A stretch of 64,000 nucleotides of DNA from Kaistia hirudinis. GTDB taxonomy: Bacteria > Pseudomonadota > Alphaproteobacteria > Rhizobiales > Kaistiaceae. How positions within the stretch are numbered: position 1 is the first letter of the stretch; every line of letters begins with the position of its first letter. Under the pieces are notes generated by a model that worked only from the letters and a program-made list of their open reading frames with translations, was not told the DNA's origin and made no database searches. This document shows positions 9,699 through 18,850 of this stretch, piece after piece. The stretch covers positions 186,001 through 250,000 of the forward strand of contig NZ_JACIDS010000001.1 in the NCBI RefSeq assembly GCF_014196455.1, read 5' to 3'. Position numbers and translations under genes: made by a program.

Positions 9699-11159
9699 AT
9701 GGACGCGCAGCAGGGTAGCCCGACGGGGCGCGCCCTTCTCCAGGGCAGGTCGCGGCGCATCGCGGTCCTCGTCGTCCTCATCGCCTTCTTCATGGACATT
9801 CTGGACGGGACGATCGTCAATGTCGCGATTCCCGCGATCCAGGGCTCGATCGGCGCCGACTTCGCCTCGGTCCAGTGGATCGTCGCCGGCTATGCGCTGA
9901 CCTTCGCGCTGTTCCTGATCCCGGGCGGCCGGCTCGGCGACATCTACGGCTACAAGACCATGTTCCTGATCGGCATGGCCGGCTTCACGATCGCCTCGGC
10001 GTTTTGCGGCTTCTCGACCACGGCCAATGGGCTCGTCTTCGCGCGCCTGTTCCAGGGCGCCGCGGCGGCGATCATGGTGCCGCAGATCATGTCGACCATC
10101 CAGATCCTCTATGTCGACCCCAAGGAGCGGCAGCACATCTCCGCCTTCTATGGCGCGATTGCCGGGCTCGCCAGCGTGCTCGGGCCGATCATCGGCGCGT
10201 TGCTCGTGGCCGGCAGCCTGTTCGGGCTCGGCTGGCGCATGATCTTCCTCGTCAATGTGCCCGTCGGCATCTTCGCGCTCGTCGCTGCCTGGTTCGCGCT
10301 GCCCTCGGCCAAGTCGCCGCATCCGCTGAAGCTCGACCTGCTCGGCACGGCGCTGGCGCTCATCGCCATGTCGATGCTGGCCTTCCCGCTGATCCAGGGG
10401 CGCGAATTCGGCTGGCCGACCTGGGGCTTCGTCATGATCGCGCTCTCCGTGCCGATGTTCGTGCTCTTCGCCTGGAGCCAGCGCCGGCGCGACGCGATCG
10501 ACGGCTCGCCGCTCGTGGTGCCCAGCCTCTTCGGCTATCGCTCCTTCCTCGTCGGCATCCTGATCTGCGGCACCTTCTTCGGCGTCGTCGGCGGCTTCTT
10601 CCTGACGCAGTCGCTCTACATGCAGCTCGGCATGGGCTTCAGCGTTATGGAGGCCGGCCTGACCGGCATTCCGTTCTCGCTCGGCGTCTCGGTCGCCGCA
10701 GGCCTTTCGGGCCCCATTCTCGTCCCGCGCTTCGGCCGCCTCGTGCTGACGGTCGGCGCGTTCACGCTGGCCGCGGCGCTCGTCGCACTCGGCCTGACGG
10801 CCGGGCATTTCGGCAAGGCGATCACGCCCTGGGAGCTGATCCCGTCCCTGATCCTCGGCGGCATCGGCATGGGCCTCATCGTCGCGCCGGTGTTCAATTT
10901 CGTGCTGGTCGACGTCCCGGTCCGCCATGCAGGCTCCGCCTCGGGCGTGGTCAGCGCTATGGGCCAGGTCGGCACGGCGCTTGGCGTCGCGATCACCGGC
11001 GTCGTGTTCTTCGGCCGCCTCGCGGTGACCGACAACGACTATGTCAGCGCCTTCCAGTGGGGCACCGGCTTTGCCGCGCTCGCGATGGTCGGCATCGGCC
11101 TGCTGACGTTCCTGCTGCCGCGCTATGCACGCCCGCAGGAGGGCGCCGCGCTGCATTAG
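9699..11159 (+). CDS. MFS transporter, DHA2/EmrB-QacA type (14 TMS)
   Basis: 486 residues with about 14 hydrophobic segments. The first contains the DHA2 motif MDILDGTIVNVAIPAIQ; motif A-like GGRLGDIYGYK follows near residue 75, and motif C-type glycine-rich helices are present. Such proteins are proton-driven inner-membrane exporters of drugs or other hydrophobic compounds; the substrate cannot be read. The ATG at 9699 has GACGAGG upstream. A GTG at 9690 is the alternative. The gene appears monocistronic and is followed by two palindromes. Confidence 0.88.
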   Translation: MDAQQGSPTGRALLQGRSRRIAVLVVLIAFFMDILDGTIVNVAIPAIQGSIGADFASVQWIVAGYALTFALFLIPGGRLGDIYGYKTMFLIGMAGFTIASAFCGFSTTANGLVFARLFQGAAAAIMVPQIMSTIQILYVDPKERQHISAFYGAIAGLASVLGPIIGALLVAGSLFGLGWRMIFLVNVPVGIFALVAAWFALPSAKSPHPLKLDLLGTALALIAMSMLAFPLIQGREFGWPTWGFVMIALSVPMFVLFAWSQRRRDAIDGSPLVVPSLFGYRSFLVGILICGTFFGVVGGFFLTQSLYMQLGMGFSVMEAGLTGIPFSLGVSVAAGLSGPILVPRFGRLVLTVGAFTLAAALVALGLTAGHFGKAITPWELIPSLILGGIGMGLIVAPVFNFVLVDVPVRHAGSASGVVSAMGQVGTALGVAITGVVFFGRLAVTDNDYVSAFQWGTGFAALAMVGIGLLTFLLPRYARPQEGAALH

Positions 11160-11204
11160 GGTGCGTCGGCATACGCAGTCGGTTCGCCACTGCGGACCCG
11201 TCCT

Positions 11205-11297
11205 GTCATTGCCGGGCTTGACCCGGCAATCCAGTCTCGCAGTCCGATCCTGATGCACGTTCGACCAAGTCTGGGTGGCCGGGTCGCGCCCGGCCAC
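11205..11297. repeat. Two palindromic modules (REP-like)
   Basis: Two hairpins of the same design stand in the MFS-OsmC gap: ATTGCCGGG-cttga-CCCGGCAAT (11208-11230) and GTGGCCGGG-tcgcg-CCCGGCCAC (11275-11297). A similar ATTGCCGGG/CCCGGCAAT pair occurs near 33195-33217. The rest of the 282-bp gap shows nothing supportable. Confidence 0.7.
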
Positions 11298-11441
11298 GAC
11301 AGTCCTGAGACGCCGCAATCCTGCCAAAACGACAGAAGTCCATGCACTTTGTGGACAACCTTGGCCCTTGGAGCGGGCGTCTGTCCTTCCTAAGTGTCCT
11401 CCTGTCGGCACAGAAGCCGGCGACCAGGAGAGGAACGATCC

Positions 11442-11867
11442 ATGCCGACAAGAATTTCCGACGCGACCTGGAAGGGCGATCTCAAGGCCGGCAAGGGCTC
11501 CGTCAAGCTCGGGAGTGGCGCCTATGAGGGGCAGTACAATTTCTCCTCGCGCTTCGAGGAAGGGGTGGGGACGAATCCCGAGGAGCTGATCGCGGCGGCG
11601 CATGCGGCCTGCTTCTCGATGGCGCTTGCCGCCGGGCTTTCCGGCGCCGGCCATACGGTCGACAGCGTCCATACGAGCGCGAAGGTCAAGGTCGAGCCGG
11701 TCGGCGGCGGCTTCGAGATCACCTCGATCACCCTCGTGACCGAGGCCAAGGTGTCGGGCATCGACAAGGCGGCGTTCGACACGATCGCAGCCGCGACCAA
11801 GGAAGGCTGCCCGGTCTCCAAGGCTTTGAAGGCGGTTCCGATCAGTCTCGACGCCAAGCTGGTCTGA
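11442..11867 (+). CDS. OsmC/Ohr-family peroxiredoxin
   Basis: 141 residues. The two redox cysteines of the family are seen in AAHAACFSMALA (about residue 57) and KEGCPVSKAL (about 124). OsmC-type proteins reduce organic and lipid hydroperoxides in the cytosol. The overall pattern (YNFSSRFEEGVGTNPEELIAAAH) is closer to OsmC than to Ohr. Ribosome site AGGAGAGGAAC precedes the ATG, and a strong terminator follows 28 bp after the stop. Confidence 0.9.
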   Translation: MPTRISDATWKGDLKAGKGSVKLGSGAYEGQYNFSSRFEEGVGTNPEELIAAAHAACFSMALAAGLSGAGHTVDSVHTSAKVKVEPVGGGFEITSITLVTEAKVSGIDKAAFDTIAAATKEGCPVSKALKAVPISLDAKLV

Positions 11868-11895
11868 CCCGACCCCATCTCCCCAAACCGAAATC

Positions 11896-11923
11896 AAGGG
11901 CGGCCTCGGGCCGCCCTTTTTTG
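11896..11923 (+). terminator. Rho-independent terminator after osmC-like gene
   Basis: AAGGGCGGCC pairs with GGCCGCCCTT around a short loop and runs into TTTTTTG. It lies directly after the OsmC-family gene and before the ArsR promoter. Confidence 0.88.
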
Positions 11924-11950
11924 TTTCCCCGATCAGGATGTCGAAAATAC

Positions 11951-11966
11951 TCAACCGATCGGTTGA
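11951..11966. promoter_or_regulatory. Operator copy 1 of the ArsR/SRPBCC operon
   Basis: TCAACCGATCGGTTGA is a perfect 16-bp palindrome. The same half-sites (TCAACC-N4-GGTTGA) recur exactly 40 bp downstream. The pair frames the promoter region of the following ArsR gene, so ArsR autoregulation is the simplest reading. Confidence 0.7.
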
Positions 11967-11990
11967 CTGTTCCATCCCTCCTCTCTATTC

Positions 11991-12006
11991 TCAACCACAT
12001 GGTTGA
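11991..12006. promoter_or_regulatory. Operator copy 2, overlapping the arsR start codon
   Basis: TCAACCACATGGTTGA repeats the half-sites of copy 1. Its central CATGG contains the ATG at 11999, so a bound repressor would cover the start codon if that ATG is used. Confidence 0.65.
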
Positions 12007-12352
12007 TGATCAAGACATGGCGCTCGACGCCACCTTCCACGCTCTTTCGGATCGAACCCGCCGCGCCATGCTGCGCGGCCTCGCCGAAGGCCCCCGGACC
12101 GTCGGCGAACTGGCCGCGCCCTTCGCCATGTCGCTGGCCGCAGCGTCCAAGCACATCAAGGTGCTGGAGGGGGCAGGGCTGATCGAGCGGGCCGTGAAGG
12201 GGCGCGTGCATCTGTGCCGCCTTTCGGCCGAGCCGATGCATGCCGGCGCCGAATGGCTGCGCCACTACGAGAAGTTCTGGAATGCCCGTCTCGATGCCCT
12301 GGAAGCGGCGCTGGCGGAAGAGGACGAAACCAAGGGAAGCAGGAGGACGTGA
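11999..12352 (+). CDS. ArsR-family transcriptional regulator
   Basis: 117 residues. The winged-helix core is clear: ATFHALSDRTRRAMLRGLAEG, then VGELAAPFAMSLAAASKHIKVLEGAGLI (recognition helix) and the wing. There are no metal-site cysteines, as in the SdpR-like subgroup that is usually paired with SRPBCC proteins. The start may be the ATG at 11999, which lies inside an operator, or the ATG at 12017. The stop overlaps the next start (TGATG), so the pair is translationally coupled. Confidence 0.9.
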   Translation: MVDDQDMALDATFHALSDRTRRAMLRGLAEGPRTVGELAAPFAMSLAAASKHIKVLEGAGLIERAVKGRVHLCRLSAEPMHAGAEWLRHYEKFWNARLDALEAALAEEDETKGSRRT

Positions 12353-12909
12353 TGCTCGATCGGAATCAGGAATTCGGCACACTGACGGATGGGAGGACGC
12401 TGCGCCTGGAGCGGCTGCTGCCCGGCCCCATCGAACGGGTCTGGTCATATCTCACCGATCCGGCCAAGCGGCGCCTCTGGCTGGCGGCGGGCGACACGAT
12501 CGCGGCGGATGGCGCCCGCGTCGCCTTCGTCTGGAACAACGCGCATCTGAGCCGGGCCGACGATCTGCCGCCGCCCGAATATGCCGGCGCGAACCAGGAG
12601 CACAGCCTGGTCTGCACGGTGACGGACTATGACCCGCCGCACCGGCTTTCCTTCACCTGGGGCGAAGCCAAGGCGGACGCGTCGGAGGTGACGTTCGAGC
12701 TGGAGCCCGCCGGGGACCGCGTGCGCTTCATTCTGACGCATAGCCGCCTGCCGGATCCGGGCTTCCGCCTCAGCGTGTCCTCCGGCTGGCATGCCCATGT
12801 GGCGATGCTGGTGGCCGAACTGGAGGGCGAGCCGGCGGAGAGCTTCTGGTCGCTGCACAAGCGCCTCAAGGCCGACTATGCGGCACGGATCGGCGACATG
12901 CCGATGTGA
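12352..12909 (+). CDS. SRPBCC (AHSA1-type) domain protein
   Basis: 185 residues beginning four codons after AGGAGG. The pattern LERLLPGPIERVWSYLTDPAKRRLWLAAGD is the START/Bet v1-like fold used by AHSA1 proteins, which bind hydrophobic ligands. It is the usual operon partner of ArsR regulators of this subgroup. Ligand and function are unknown. Expression should follow the ArsR promoter and its two operators. Confidence 0.86.
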   Translation: MLDRNQEFGTLTDGRTLRLERLLPGPIERVWSYLTDPAKRRLWLAAGDTIAADGARVAFVWNNAHLSRADDLPPPEYAGANQEHSLVCTVTDYDPPHRLSFTWGEAKADASEVTFELEPAGDRVRFILTHSRLPDPGFRLSVSSGWHAHVAMLVAELEGEPAESFWSLHKRLKADYAARIGDMPM

Positions 12910-12919
12910 CAGGCCGGAC

Positions 12920-12950
12920 AGGCGGGGCGCCTTGACCCGGCGCCCCGCCT
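12920..12950 (+). terminator. Strong hairpin after the arsR-SRPBCC pair
   Basis: AGGCGGGGCGCC and GGCGCCCCGCCT form perfect 12-bp arms around TTGACCC. There is no T-tract, so it is either a weak or factor-dependent terminator or an mRNA-stabilising end. Confidence 0.55.
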
Positions 12951-12982
12951 GACGGACAGTCGCGCCCCAAATGGGGACCGAT

Positions 12983-14482
12983 ATGACCGCCGAGCCGGAT
13001 TACGACGCCGTCGCCTACGACCTTCCGGAGCCGATCGCGACCGAGGCCTTCACCGATCCGGTGAAGGCGGTGCGGCGCCTCGAGGAGATCTATGACGCGC
13101 ACACGGCGCATCTGCGCGATCGCTTCGATGCGCTACTGCATGGCACGCTGCCGAAGGGCAGGGTACGTGCCACCTATCCGGAGATCGGCATCCGTACGAG
13201 CAGCTACGCCCATATCGATTCCCGCCTCGCCTATGGCCATGTCTCTGGCCCTGGCGAGTATGCGACCACGATCACCCAGCCAAGCCTCTTTCGCAGCTAT
13301 CTGACGGAGCAGATCCGCCTGCTGCTGCGCAATCACGGCGTTCCGGTCTCGGTCGGCCCGTCCGACCTGCCGATCCCGCTGCATTTCGCGTTCCCGAACG
13401 GCGTCCATGTCGAGGGCGAGCTCGCGGCGCGGATCGAGCGTCCCCTGCGCGACATGTTCGACGTGCCCGACCTCGCCGTGACCGACGACGCCATCGTCAA
13501 CGGCACCTATGTGACGCCGCCCGGCACGCCCATGCCGCTCGCCCCGTTCACGGCGCCGCGCATCGACTATTCGCTCTTCCGCCTCGCGCATTACACCGCG
13601 ACGGATGCCGAGCATTTCCAGAACTTCGTGCTGTTCACCAACTACCAGTTCTATATCGACGAGTTCTGCGCCCGCGCGCGCCGCCTGATGGCCGAGGGGG
13701 GCGGGGGCTATGACGCCTTCGTCGAGCCGGGCAATCTCGTGACGCCCGCCGGTTCCGTCGAGCCGACGACCGGCCGCGCGCCGCCGCGCCTGCCGCAGAT
13801 GCCGGCCTATCATCTGAAGCGCGGCTCCAGCGCCGGCATCACCATGGTGAATATCGGCGTCGGTCCGTCCAATGCGAAGACGATCACCGACCATATCGCC
13901 GTGCTGCGCCCGCATGCCTGGCTGATGCTCGGCCATTGCGCGGGGCTGCGGAACAGCCAGAAGCTCGGCGACTATGTGCTGGCGCATGGCTATGTTCGCG
14001 AGGATCACGTGCTCGACGCCGATCTTCCGGCCTGGATCCCGATCCCGCCGCTCGCCGAGGTGCAGGTGGCGCTGGAGGATGCGGTCGAGGAGGTGACCGG
14101 GCTCGAGGGCTATGATCTGAAGCGCATCATGCGTACGGGCACGGTCGCCACGATCGACAATCGCAACTGGGAGCTTCGCGATCATCGCGAGCCGGTGCAG
14201 CGCTTCTCGCAGTCGCGCGCCGTGGCGCTCGACATGGAATCGGCGACGATCGCGGCCAATGGCTTCCGCTTCCGCGTGCCCTACGGGACGCTGCTCTGCG
14301 TCTCCGACAAGCCGCTGCATGGCGAATTGAAGCTGCCCGGCATGGCATCGGAGTTTTATCGCACGCAGGTGAACCAGCATCTGGAGATCGGCATCCGCGC
14401 GCTCGAAATGCTCCGCGAGATGGCGCCGGAGCGGCTGCATTCCCGCAAGCTGCGCAGCTTCACCGAGACCGCATTCCAATAG
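12983..14482 (+). CDS. amn: AMP nucleosidase
   Basis: Amn hydrolyses AMP to adenine and ribose 5-phosphate and so controls adenylate levels. The family-specific N-terminal domain and the C-terminal nucleoside-phosphorylase-like domain are both present (IGVGPSNAKTITDHIAVLRPHAWLMLGHCAGL; ALDMESATIAANGFRFRVPYGTLLCVSDKPLHGE). The ATG at 12983 has GGGGA upstream and gives 499 residues; an in-frame ATG at 12971 adds four. Full-length for the family. Confidence 0.93.
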   Translation: MTAEPDYDAVAYDLPEPIATEAFTDPVKAVRRLEEIYDAHTAHLRDRFDALLHGTLPKGRVRATYPEIGIRTSSYAHIDSRLAYGHVSGPGEYATTITQPSLFRSYLTEQIRLLLRNHGVPVSVGPSDLPIPLHFAFPNGVHVEGELAARIERPLRDMFDVPDLAVTDDAIVNGTYVTPPGTPMPLAPFTAPRIDYSLFRLAHYTATDAEHFQNFVLFTNYQFYIDEFCARARRLMAEGGGGYDAFVEPGNLVTPAGSVEPTTGRAPPRLPQMPAYHLKRGSSAGITMVNIGVGPSNAKTITDHIAVLRPHAWLMLGHCAGLRNSQKLGDYVLAHGYVREDHVLDADLPAWIPIPPLAEVQVALEDAVEEVTGLEGYDLKRIMRTGTVATIDNRNWELRDHREPVQRFSQSRAVALDMESATIAANGFRFRVPYGTLLCVSDKPLHGELKLPGMASEFYRTQVNQHLEIGIRALEMLREMAPERLHSRKLRSFTETAFQ

Positions 14483-14561
14483 CCGGCCGGCAACGAACGA
14501 CCGGCGCGGCGGCCGTTGAGGAGCGGCCGCTTCGAACAATCATCGAAACGGGAGGAAGACC

Positions 14562-15116
14562 ATGGGCTCGCTTTACGGCACGGCGCTCGATGAACTGAAG
14601 GGCGTCTTCGAGCGGATCGACGATGCCGCCGTCGACAAGGCGCTCGACATGATCGCCGAGGCCAAGACGATCGTCGTGTTCGGCGGCGGGCGCGAGCGGC
14701 TGCAGATCATGGGCTTCGCCATGCGGCTCTATCACATGGGCCTCAGGGTCGCGGTCGAGGGCGACATGACCACCCCGCCGGTCGGCAAGGGCGATCTTTT
14801 CATCGTCACCTGCGGTCCCGGCGAGATATCCACGGCGCTGGCGCTGATGGACGTCGCCAAGCGGGCCGGCGCGCGCATCCTCTTCATCACGGCGCAGCCC
14901 AAGGGCCGCGGCGCGGCCTATGCCGATTTCGTGCTGACGCTGCCGGCGCAGACCATGGCCGACGACCAGGGCGAGTGGAAGAGCTCGGTCCTGCCGATGG
15001 GCTCACTGTTCGAGGGCGCGCTGTTCGTGCTGTTCGAGGTGATGATCCTCAAGCTGCGCGACAAGCTGGCGATTTCGCCCGAAACCATGCGGGCGAACCA
15101 CACCAATCTCGAATAG
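14562..15116 (+). CDS. SIS-domain protein, 6-phospho-3-hexuloisomerase-like
   Basis: 184 residues with a single SIS fold: KTIVVFGGGRERLQIMGFAMRLYHMG, then a ligand loop (VTCGPGEISTALALMDVAKRAGARILFITAQP). The size and order match HxlB/SgbU-like isomerases of the ribulose monophosphate group. No hexulose-phosphate synthase is nearby, so the true substrate is unknown. GGGAGGAAG precedes the ATG; the gene follows amn by 79 bp and may be cotranscribed. Confidence 0.8.
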   Translation: MGSLYGTALDELKGVFERIDDAAVDKALDMIAEAKTIVVFGGGRERLQIMGFAMRLYHMGLRVAVEGDMTTPPVGKGDLFIVTCGPGEISTALALMDVAKRAGARILFITAQPKGRGAAYADFVLTLPAQTMADDQGEWKSSVLPMGSLFEGALFVLFEVMILKLRDKLAISPETMRANHTNLE

Positions 15117-15184
15117 GGTTGGTTGGATCGCTTCCTGCCTTGTCGGAATCGGGCGTCGATGACCAACCCGCCCAGCAAAGCTCC

Positions 15185-15286
15185 GTCATCCCGGGCTCTT
15201 GACCCGGGATCCATTCAGCTGCGCTGCTGGTTGTCTGAACTCCCCATGCTCCGGCTGCATGGATCCCGGATCAAGTCCGGGATGAC
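15185..15286 (+). repeat. Paired inverted repeat (REP/BIME-like), copy 2
   Basis: GTCATCCCGGG...CCCGGGATCC at the left and GGATCCCGG...CCGGGATGAC at the right enclose about 45 bp. The copy at 29845-29946 is nearly the same over its whole length, and the similarity extends upstream into a TCGGGCGTCGAT segment. Confidence 0.85.
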
Positions 15287-15335
15287 GGCGAAGTTGGTCG
15301 TGCCGTCGGTGCTTCCAATCAAAGGAGGAAAGGCT

Positions 15336-15665
15336 CTAGATCGCGAACGAGGTCCCGCAGCCGCAGGAGGAGGTGGCGAGCGGGTTCTTGATCTGGAACG
15401 ACTGGCCGATCAGGTCGTCGACATAGTCGATCTCGGAGCCGTCCATGAACGGGATCGAGACCTGGTCGATCAGCACCGTCGCGCCGTCGCGGGTCAGCAC
15501 GAGATCGTCCTCGGCGCGGCTCGCGTCGAGGTCGAAGCCGTATTGGAAGCCGGAGCAGCCGCCGCCGGACACGGAAATGCGCAGCGCCGTGCCGGACGGC
15601 TCCTTGGACAGGATGCGTGCGATGCGCTTGGCAGCGCGCTCGGAAATCGTGATCGCCATGGTCAT
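15336..15665 (-). CDS. erpA: Iron-sulfur cluster insertion protein, HesB/IscA (ErpA) family
   Basis: 109-residue A-type carrier that passes [Fe-S] clusters to apoproteins. The three conserved cysteines are present: GGGCSGFQYGF near residue 36 and SSCGCGTSF at the C-terminus. Genomic position next to dgt-argS is the usual ErpA site in Rhizobiales, which supports erpA over iscA. The start at 15665 is used; 15659 is also possible. Confidence 0.88.
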   Translation of the reverse strand: MTMAITISERAAKRIARILSKEPSGTALRISVSGGGCSGFQYGFDLDASRAEDDLVLTRDGATVLIDQVSIPFMDGSEIDYVDDLIGQSFQIKNPLATSSCGCGTSFAI

Positions 15666-15764
15666 GAGGACATCCCGATGAACCGCTAGGATGCTGGTTC
15701 GTTCAAGGATAGTTAGGATTGCAGCGCCGGGTGGTCAACCCGTGCGGGTCAGGCGAGGCGGCAC

Positions 15765-16979
15765 ATGGAAGGTTCGATCGGCTTCGGGGGCGAGCGCGCG
15801 GCCTTTGCCGTACAGCCGGGCGAGAGCCGGGGCCGCCTTTATCCCGAGCCGGGCAGCCCGACGCGCACGCCCTATCAGCGCGACCGCGACCGCATCATCC
15901 ATTCGACGGCCTTCCGCCGGCTGAAGGACAAGACGCAGGTCTTTCTCTATGACGAGGGGGACCATTACCGTACCCGCCTCACCCACACGATCGAGGTGGC
16001 GCAGATCGCCCGCGCGCTGGCCCGCGCCCTGCGGCTCGACGAGGACCTCGCCGAGGCGGTGGCGCTGGCGCATGATCTCGGCCACACGCCGTTCGGCCAT
16101 GCCGGCGAGCGGGCGCTGGATGCGGTCATGGCTGATTATGGCGGCTTCGACCACAATGCGCAGAGCCTGCGCGTCGTCACCAAGCTCGAGCGGCGCTATC
16201 CCGATTTCGACGGGCTGAACCTCTCCTGGGAGACGCTCGAAGGGCTCGTGAAGCACAACGGACCGCTGGTGGGCGCGAACGGGCAGGGCATCGGCGTCTA
16301 TGCCGGTCGCCCGTTGCCGGTCGCGCTGACGGCCTATGCGGAGCTGCAGGATCTGGAACTCGCCAGCTATTCCTCCGCCGAGGCGCAGGCCGCCGCGATC
16401 GCCGACGACATCGCTTATGACGCGCACGACATCGACGACGGCATGCGGGCCGGCCTGCTCACCGCGGAAGGGCTGCGCGAGGTGCCGTTCCTGCGCGACA
16501 TCATGCTGGCGATCGAGGATGAGCATCCCGGCCTTCAGCCGCCGCGCCTCGTCAATGAGGTCGTGCGGCGGGTGATCACGCGCATGATCGAGGACGTGAT
16601 CCGCGAGTCGCTCGCCCGCATCGCGGCGCTGGCGCCGACAAGCGCCGACGATATCCGCCATGCCGGACGGCAGGTGATCGCCTTCTCCGACGCGCTGGCG
16701 CTGGCCGATCGCGAAGTGAAGTCGTATCTCAAGAAAAACGTCTATCGCCATGAACGCGTTATGAAAGTCATGCGATCGGCAGAGGATGTGGTGCGCCAGC
16801 TCTTCGTGCGCTATTGGAGCGATCCGGGGGCGCTGCCCGAGGGCTGGCGCGCCGACGCCAATGCGCTCGACGAGCCGCGCCGCGCCCGGGCGATCGCCGA
16901 CTTCCTGGCCGGCATGACCGACCGCTATGCACTGCGCGAATATCAGCGTCTGTTTGACGCCTCCACCGATTTGGGATAG
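15765..16979 (+). CDS. dgt: Deoxyguanosinetriphosphate triphosphohydrolase-like protein
   Basis: 404-residue HD-domain enzyme that hydrolyses dNTPs to deoxynucleoside and triphosphate. Metal-site motifs are visible: H in [11 protein letters not shown] in [16 protein letters not shown], and a later Asp in [15 protein letters not shown]. The start region [33 protein letters not shown] is typical of the alphaproteobacterial Dgt-like group. It diverges from erpA and is followed by argS. Confidence 0.92.
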   Translation: MEGSIGFGGERAAFAVQPGESRGRLYPEPGSPTRTPYQRDRDRIIHSTAFRRLKDKTQVFLYDEGDHYRTRLTHTIEVAQIARALARALRLDEDLAEAVALAHDLGHTPFGHAGERALDAVMADYGGFDHNAQSLRVVTKLERRYPDFDGLNLSWETLEGLVKHNGPLVGANGQGIGVYAGRPLPVALTAYAELQDLELASYSSAEAQAAAIADDIAYDAHDIDDGMRAGLLTAEGLREVPFLRDIMLAIEDEHPGLQPPRLVNEVVRRVITRMIEDVIRESLARIAALAPTSADDIRHAGRQVIAFSDALALADREVKSYLKKNVYRHERVMKVMRSAEDVVRQLFVRYWSDPGALPEGWRADANALDEPRRARAIADFLAGMTDRYALREYQRLFDASTDLG

Positions 16980-17033
16980 CGCCACGCATCCACCGAACCA
17001 TTGCCAGACCCGCTCGACCGAGACCGTCCGACC

Positions 17034-18791
17034 ATGAACATCTTCCGCGATTTCACTGCGCGCGTGACTTCCGCCGTCGAGCTCGTGCTCGCCGCCCGCG
17101 GCACGGAGGGTGCCGATCTTTCGCGCATCGTCGTGGAGCCGCCGCGCGATGCCGCGCATGGCGACCTCGCAACCAATGCCGCGATGGTGCTCGCCAAGCC
17201 GCTCGGTCTGAAGCCGCGCGACCTCGCCGAGGCGATCGCGGGGCGCCTGCGCGATGACGGCGCCGTTGCCTCCGTCGACGTTGCGGGCCCGGGCTTCATC
17301 AACATCGTGCTGACGGGCGCCTATCGCGCCGAGGCGCTCCGCGCCCTGATCGCGGCCGGTCCTGCGTATGGCACCGGCGATATCGGCAGCAGCCTCAAGG
17401 TCAATGTCGAATATGTCTCGGCCAATCCGACCGGCCCGATGCATGTCGGCCATTGTCGCGGCGCGGTGGTGGGCGATGCGCTCGCCAATCTGCTGATTGC
17501 GGCCGGCTACGACGTCACCAAGGAATATTACATCAACGACGCCGGCGGGCAGGTCGACGTGCTCGCCCGCTCCGCGTTCCTGCGCTATCGCGAGGCGCTC
17601 GGCGAGGATGTCGGCGCCATCCCCGAGGGCCTCTATCCCGGCGACTATCTGGTCCCGGTCGGCGTGGCGCTGGCGACCGAATATGGCGCGGGCCTGCTGG
17701 CGAAGAGCGAGGCCGAATGGCTGCCGATCGTGCGCCAGTTCGCGATCGACGCCATGATGGCGATGATCCAGGACGATCTCGCGCTGCTCAATGTGCGCCA
17801 CGACGTGTTCTTCTCCGAGCGCTCGCTCGCCGGCCCCGATGGCGGCAAGATCGCCTCGACGATCGAGGACATGGAGAAGAAGGGCTTCGTCTATCGCGGC
17901 ACGCTGCCCCCGCCCAAGGGCCAGCTTCCCGACGATTGGGAGGATCGCGAGCAGCTCCTTTTCCGCGCCACCGATGTCGGCGACGACATCGACCGGCCGC
18001 TGATGAAGTCGGACGGCAGCTACACGTATTTCGCCGGCGACGTCGCCTATATGAAGGACAAGTTCGACCGCGGCTTCCGGCGCATGATCTATGTGCTCGG
18101 CGCCGATCACGGCGGCTATGTGAAGCGCCTTCAGGCGGTGGGGCGCGCGATTTCGGGCGGCTCTGCCTCGATCGAGGTGCTGCTGTGCCAGCTGGTCAAG
18201 CTCTACCGCGCCGGCGAGCCGGTGCGCATGTCGAAGCGCTCGGGCGATTTCGTGACTTTGCGCGACGTCGTGGAAGAGGTTGGCCGCGACGCGGTGCGCT
18301 TCATGATGCTCTATCGCAAGAGCGACGCGCCGCTCGATTTCGATTTCCAGAAGGTCACGGAGCAGTCGAAGGACAATCCGGTCTTCTATGTGCAGTACGG
18401 CCATGCCCGCGCCGCATCGATCCTGCGCAATGCCGAGATCGAGCTTCCGGGCCGCGATCTGTCGGCGGAAAAGCTGGCGTCGTCGGATCTGACGCTGCTC
18501 GATGATTCGGGCGAGCTGGCGCTTCTGCGCCGCCTTGCAGAATTCCCGCGTATCGTCGAATCAGCGGCAGAGGCCAGCGAGCCGCACCGCGTTGCATTTT
18601 ACCTTTACGAACTGGCAGCCGAGTTCCATCAGCAGTGGAACCGGGGCAAGGATCTGCCGCAATTACGGTTTATTAATCTTGAAGAACCAGAGTTGACCGC
18701 ATCCAGACTGGCCCTTGTTCATGCCACAAAGCTGGTGCTCTCATCCGGTTTGTCGATACTGGGCGTCAGCGCGCCCGAGGAGATGCGCTAG
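17034..18791 (+). CDS. argS: Arginyl-tRNA synthetase
   Basis: Class I aminoacyl-tRNA synthetase, 585 residues. An N-terminal Arg-tRNA additional domain precedes the HIGH-type motif in [18 protein letters not shown] (about residue 130). The KMSKS-like motif reads [13 protein letters not shown], and the C-terminal DALR anticodon domain includes [17 protein letters not shown]. The ATG at 17034 starts MNIFRDF, the conserved N-terminus. Confidence 0.96.
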   Translation: MNIFRDFTARVTSAVELVLAARGTEGADLSRIVVEPPRDAAHGDLATNAAMVLAKPLGLKPRDLAEAIAGRLRDDGAVASVDVAGPGFINIVLTGAYRAEALRALIAAGPAYGTGDIGSSLKVNVEYVSANPTGPMHVGHCRGAVVGDALANLLIAAGYDVTKEYYINDAGGQVDVLARSAFLRYREALGEDVGAIPEGLYPGDYLVPVGVALATEYGAGLLAKSEAEWLPIVRQFAIDAMMAMIQDDLALLNVRHDVFFSERSLAGPDGGKIASTIEDMEKKGFVYRGTLPPPKGQLPDDWEDREQLLFRATDVGDDIDRPLMKSDGSYTYFAGDVAYMKDKFDRGFRRMIYVLGADHGGYVKRLQAVGRAISGGSASIEVLLCQLVKLYRAGEPVRMSKRSGDFVTLRDVVEEVGRDAVRFMMLYRKSDAPLDFDFQKVTEQSKDNPVFYVQYGHARAASILRNAEIELPGRDLSAEKLASSDLTLLDDSGELALLRRLAEFPRIVESAAEASEPHRVAFYLYELAAEFHQQWNRGKDLPQLRFINLEEPELTASRLALVHATKLVLSSGLSILGVSAPEEMR

Positions 18792-18850
18792 GCATCTTCT
18801 CACTGATTTGAGTACCGACCGGTGTCTGGATCGGCCGAAAGTGGAGTGCG

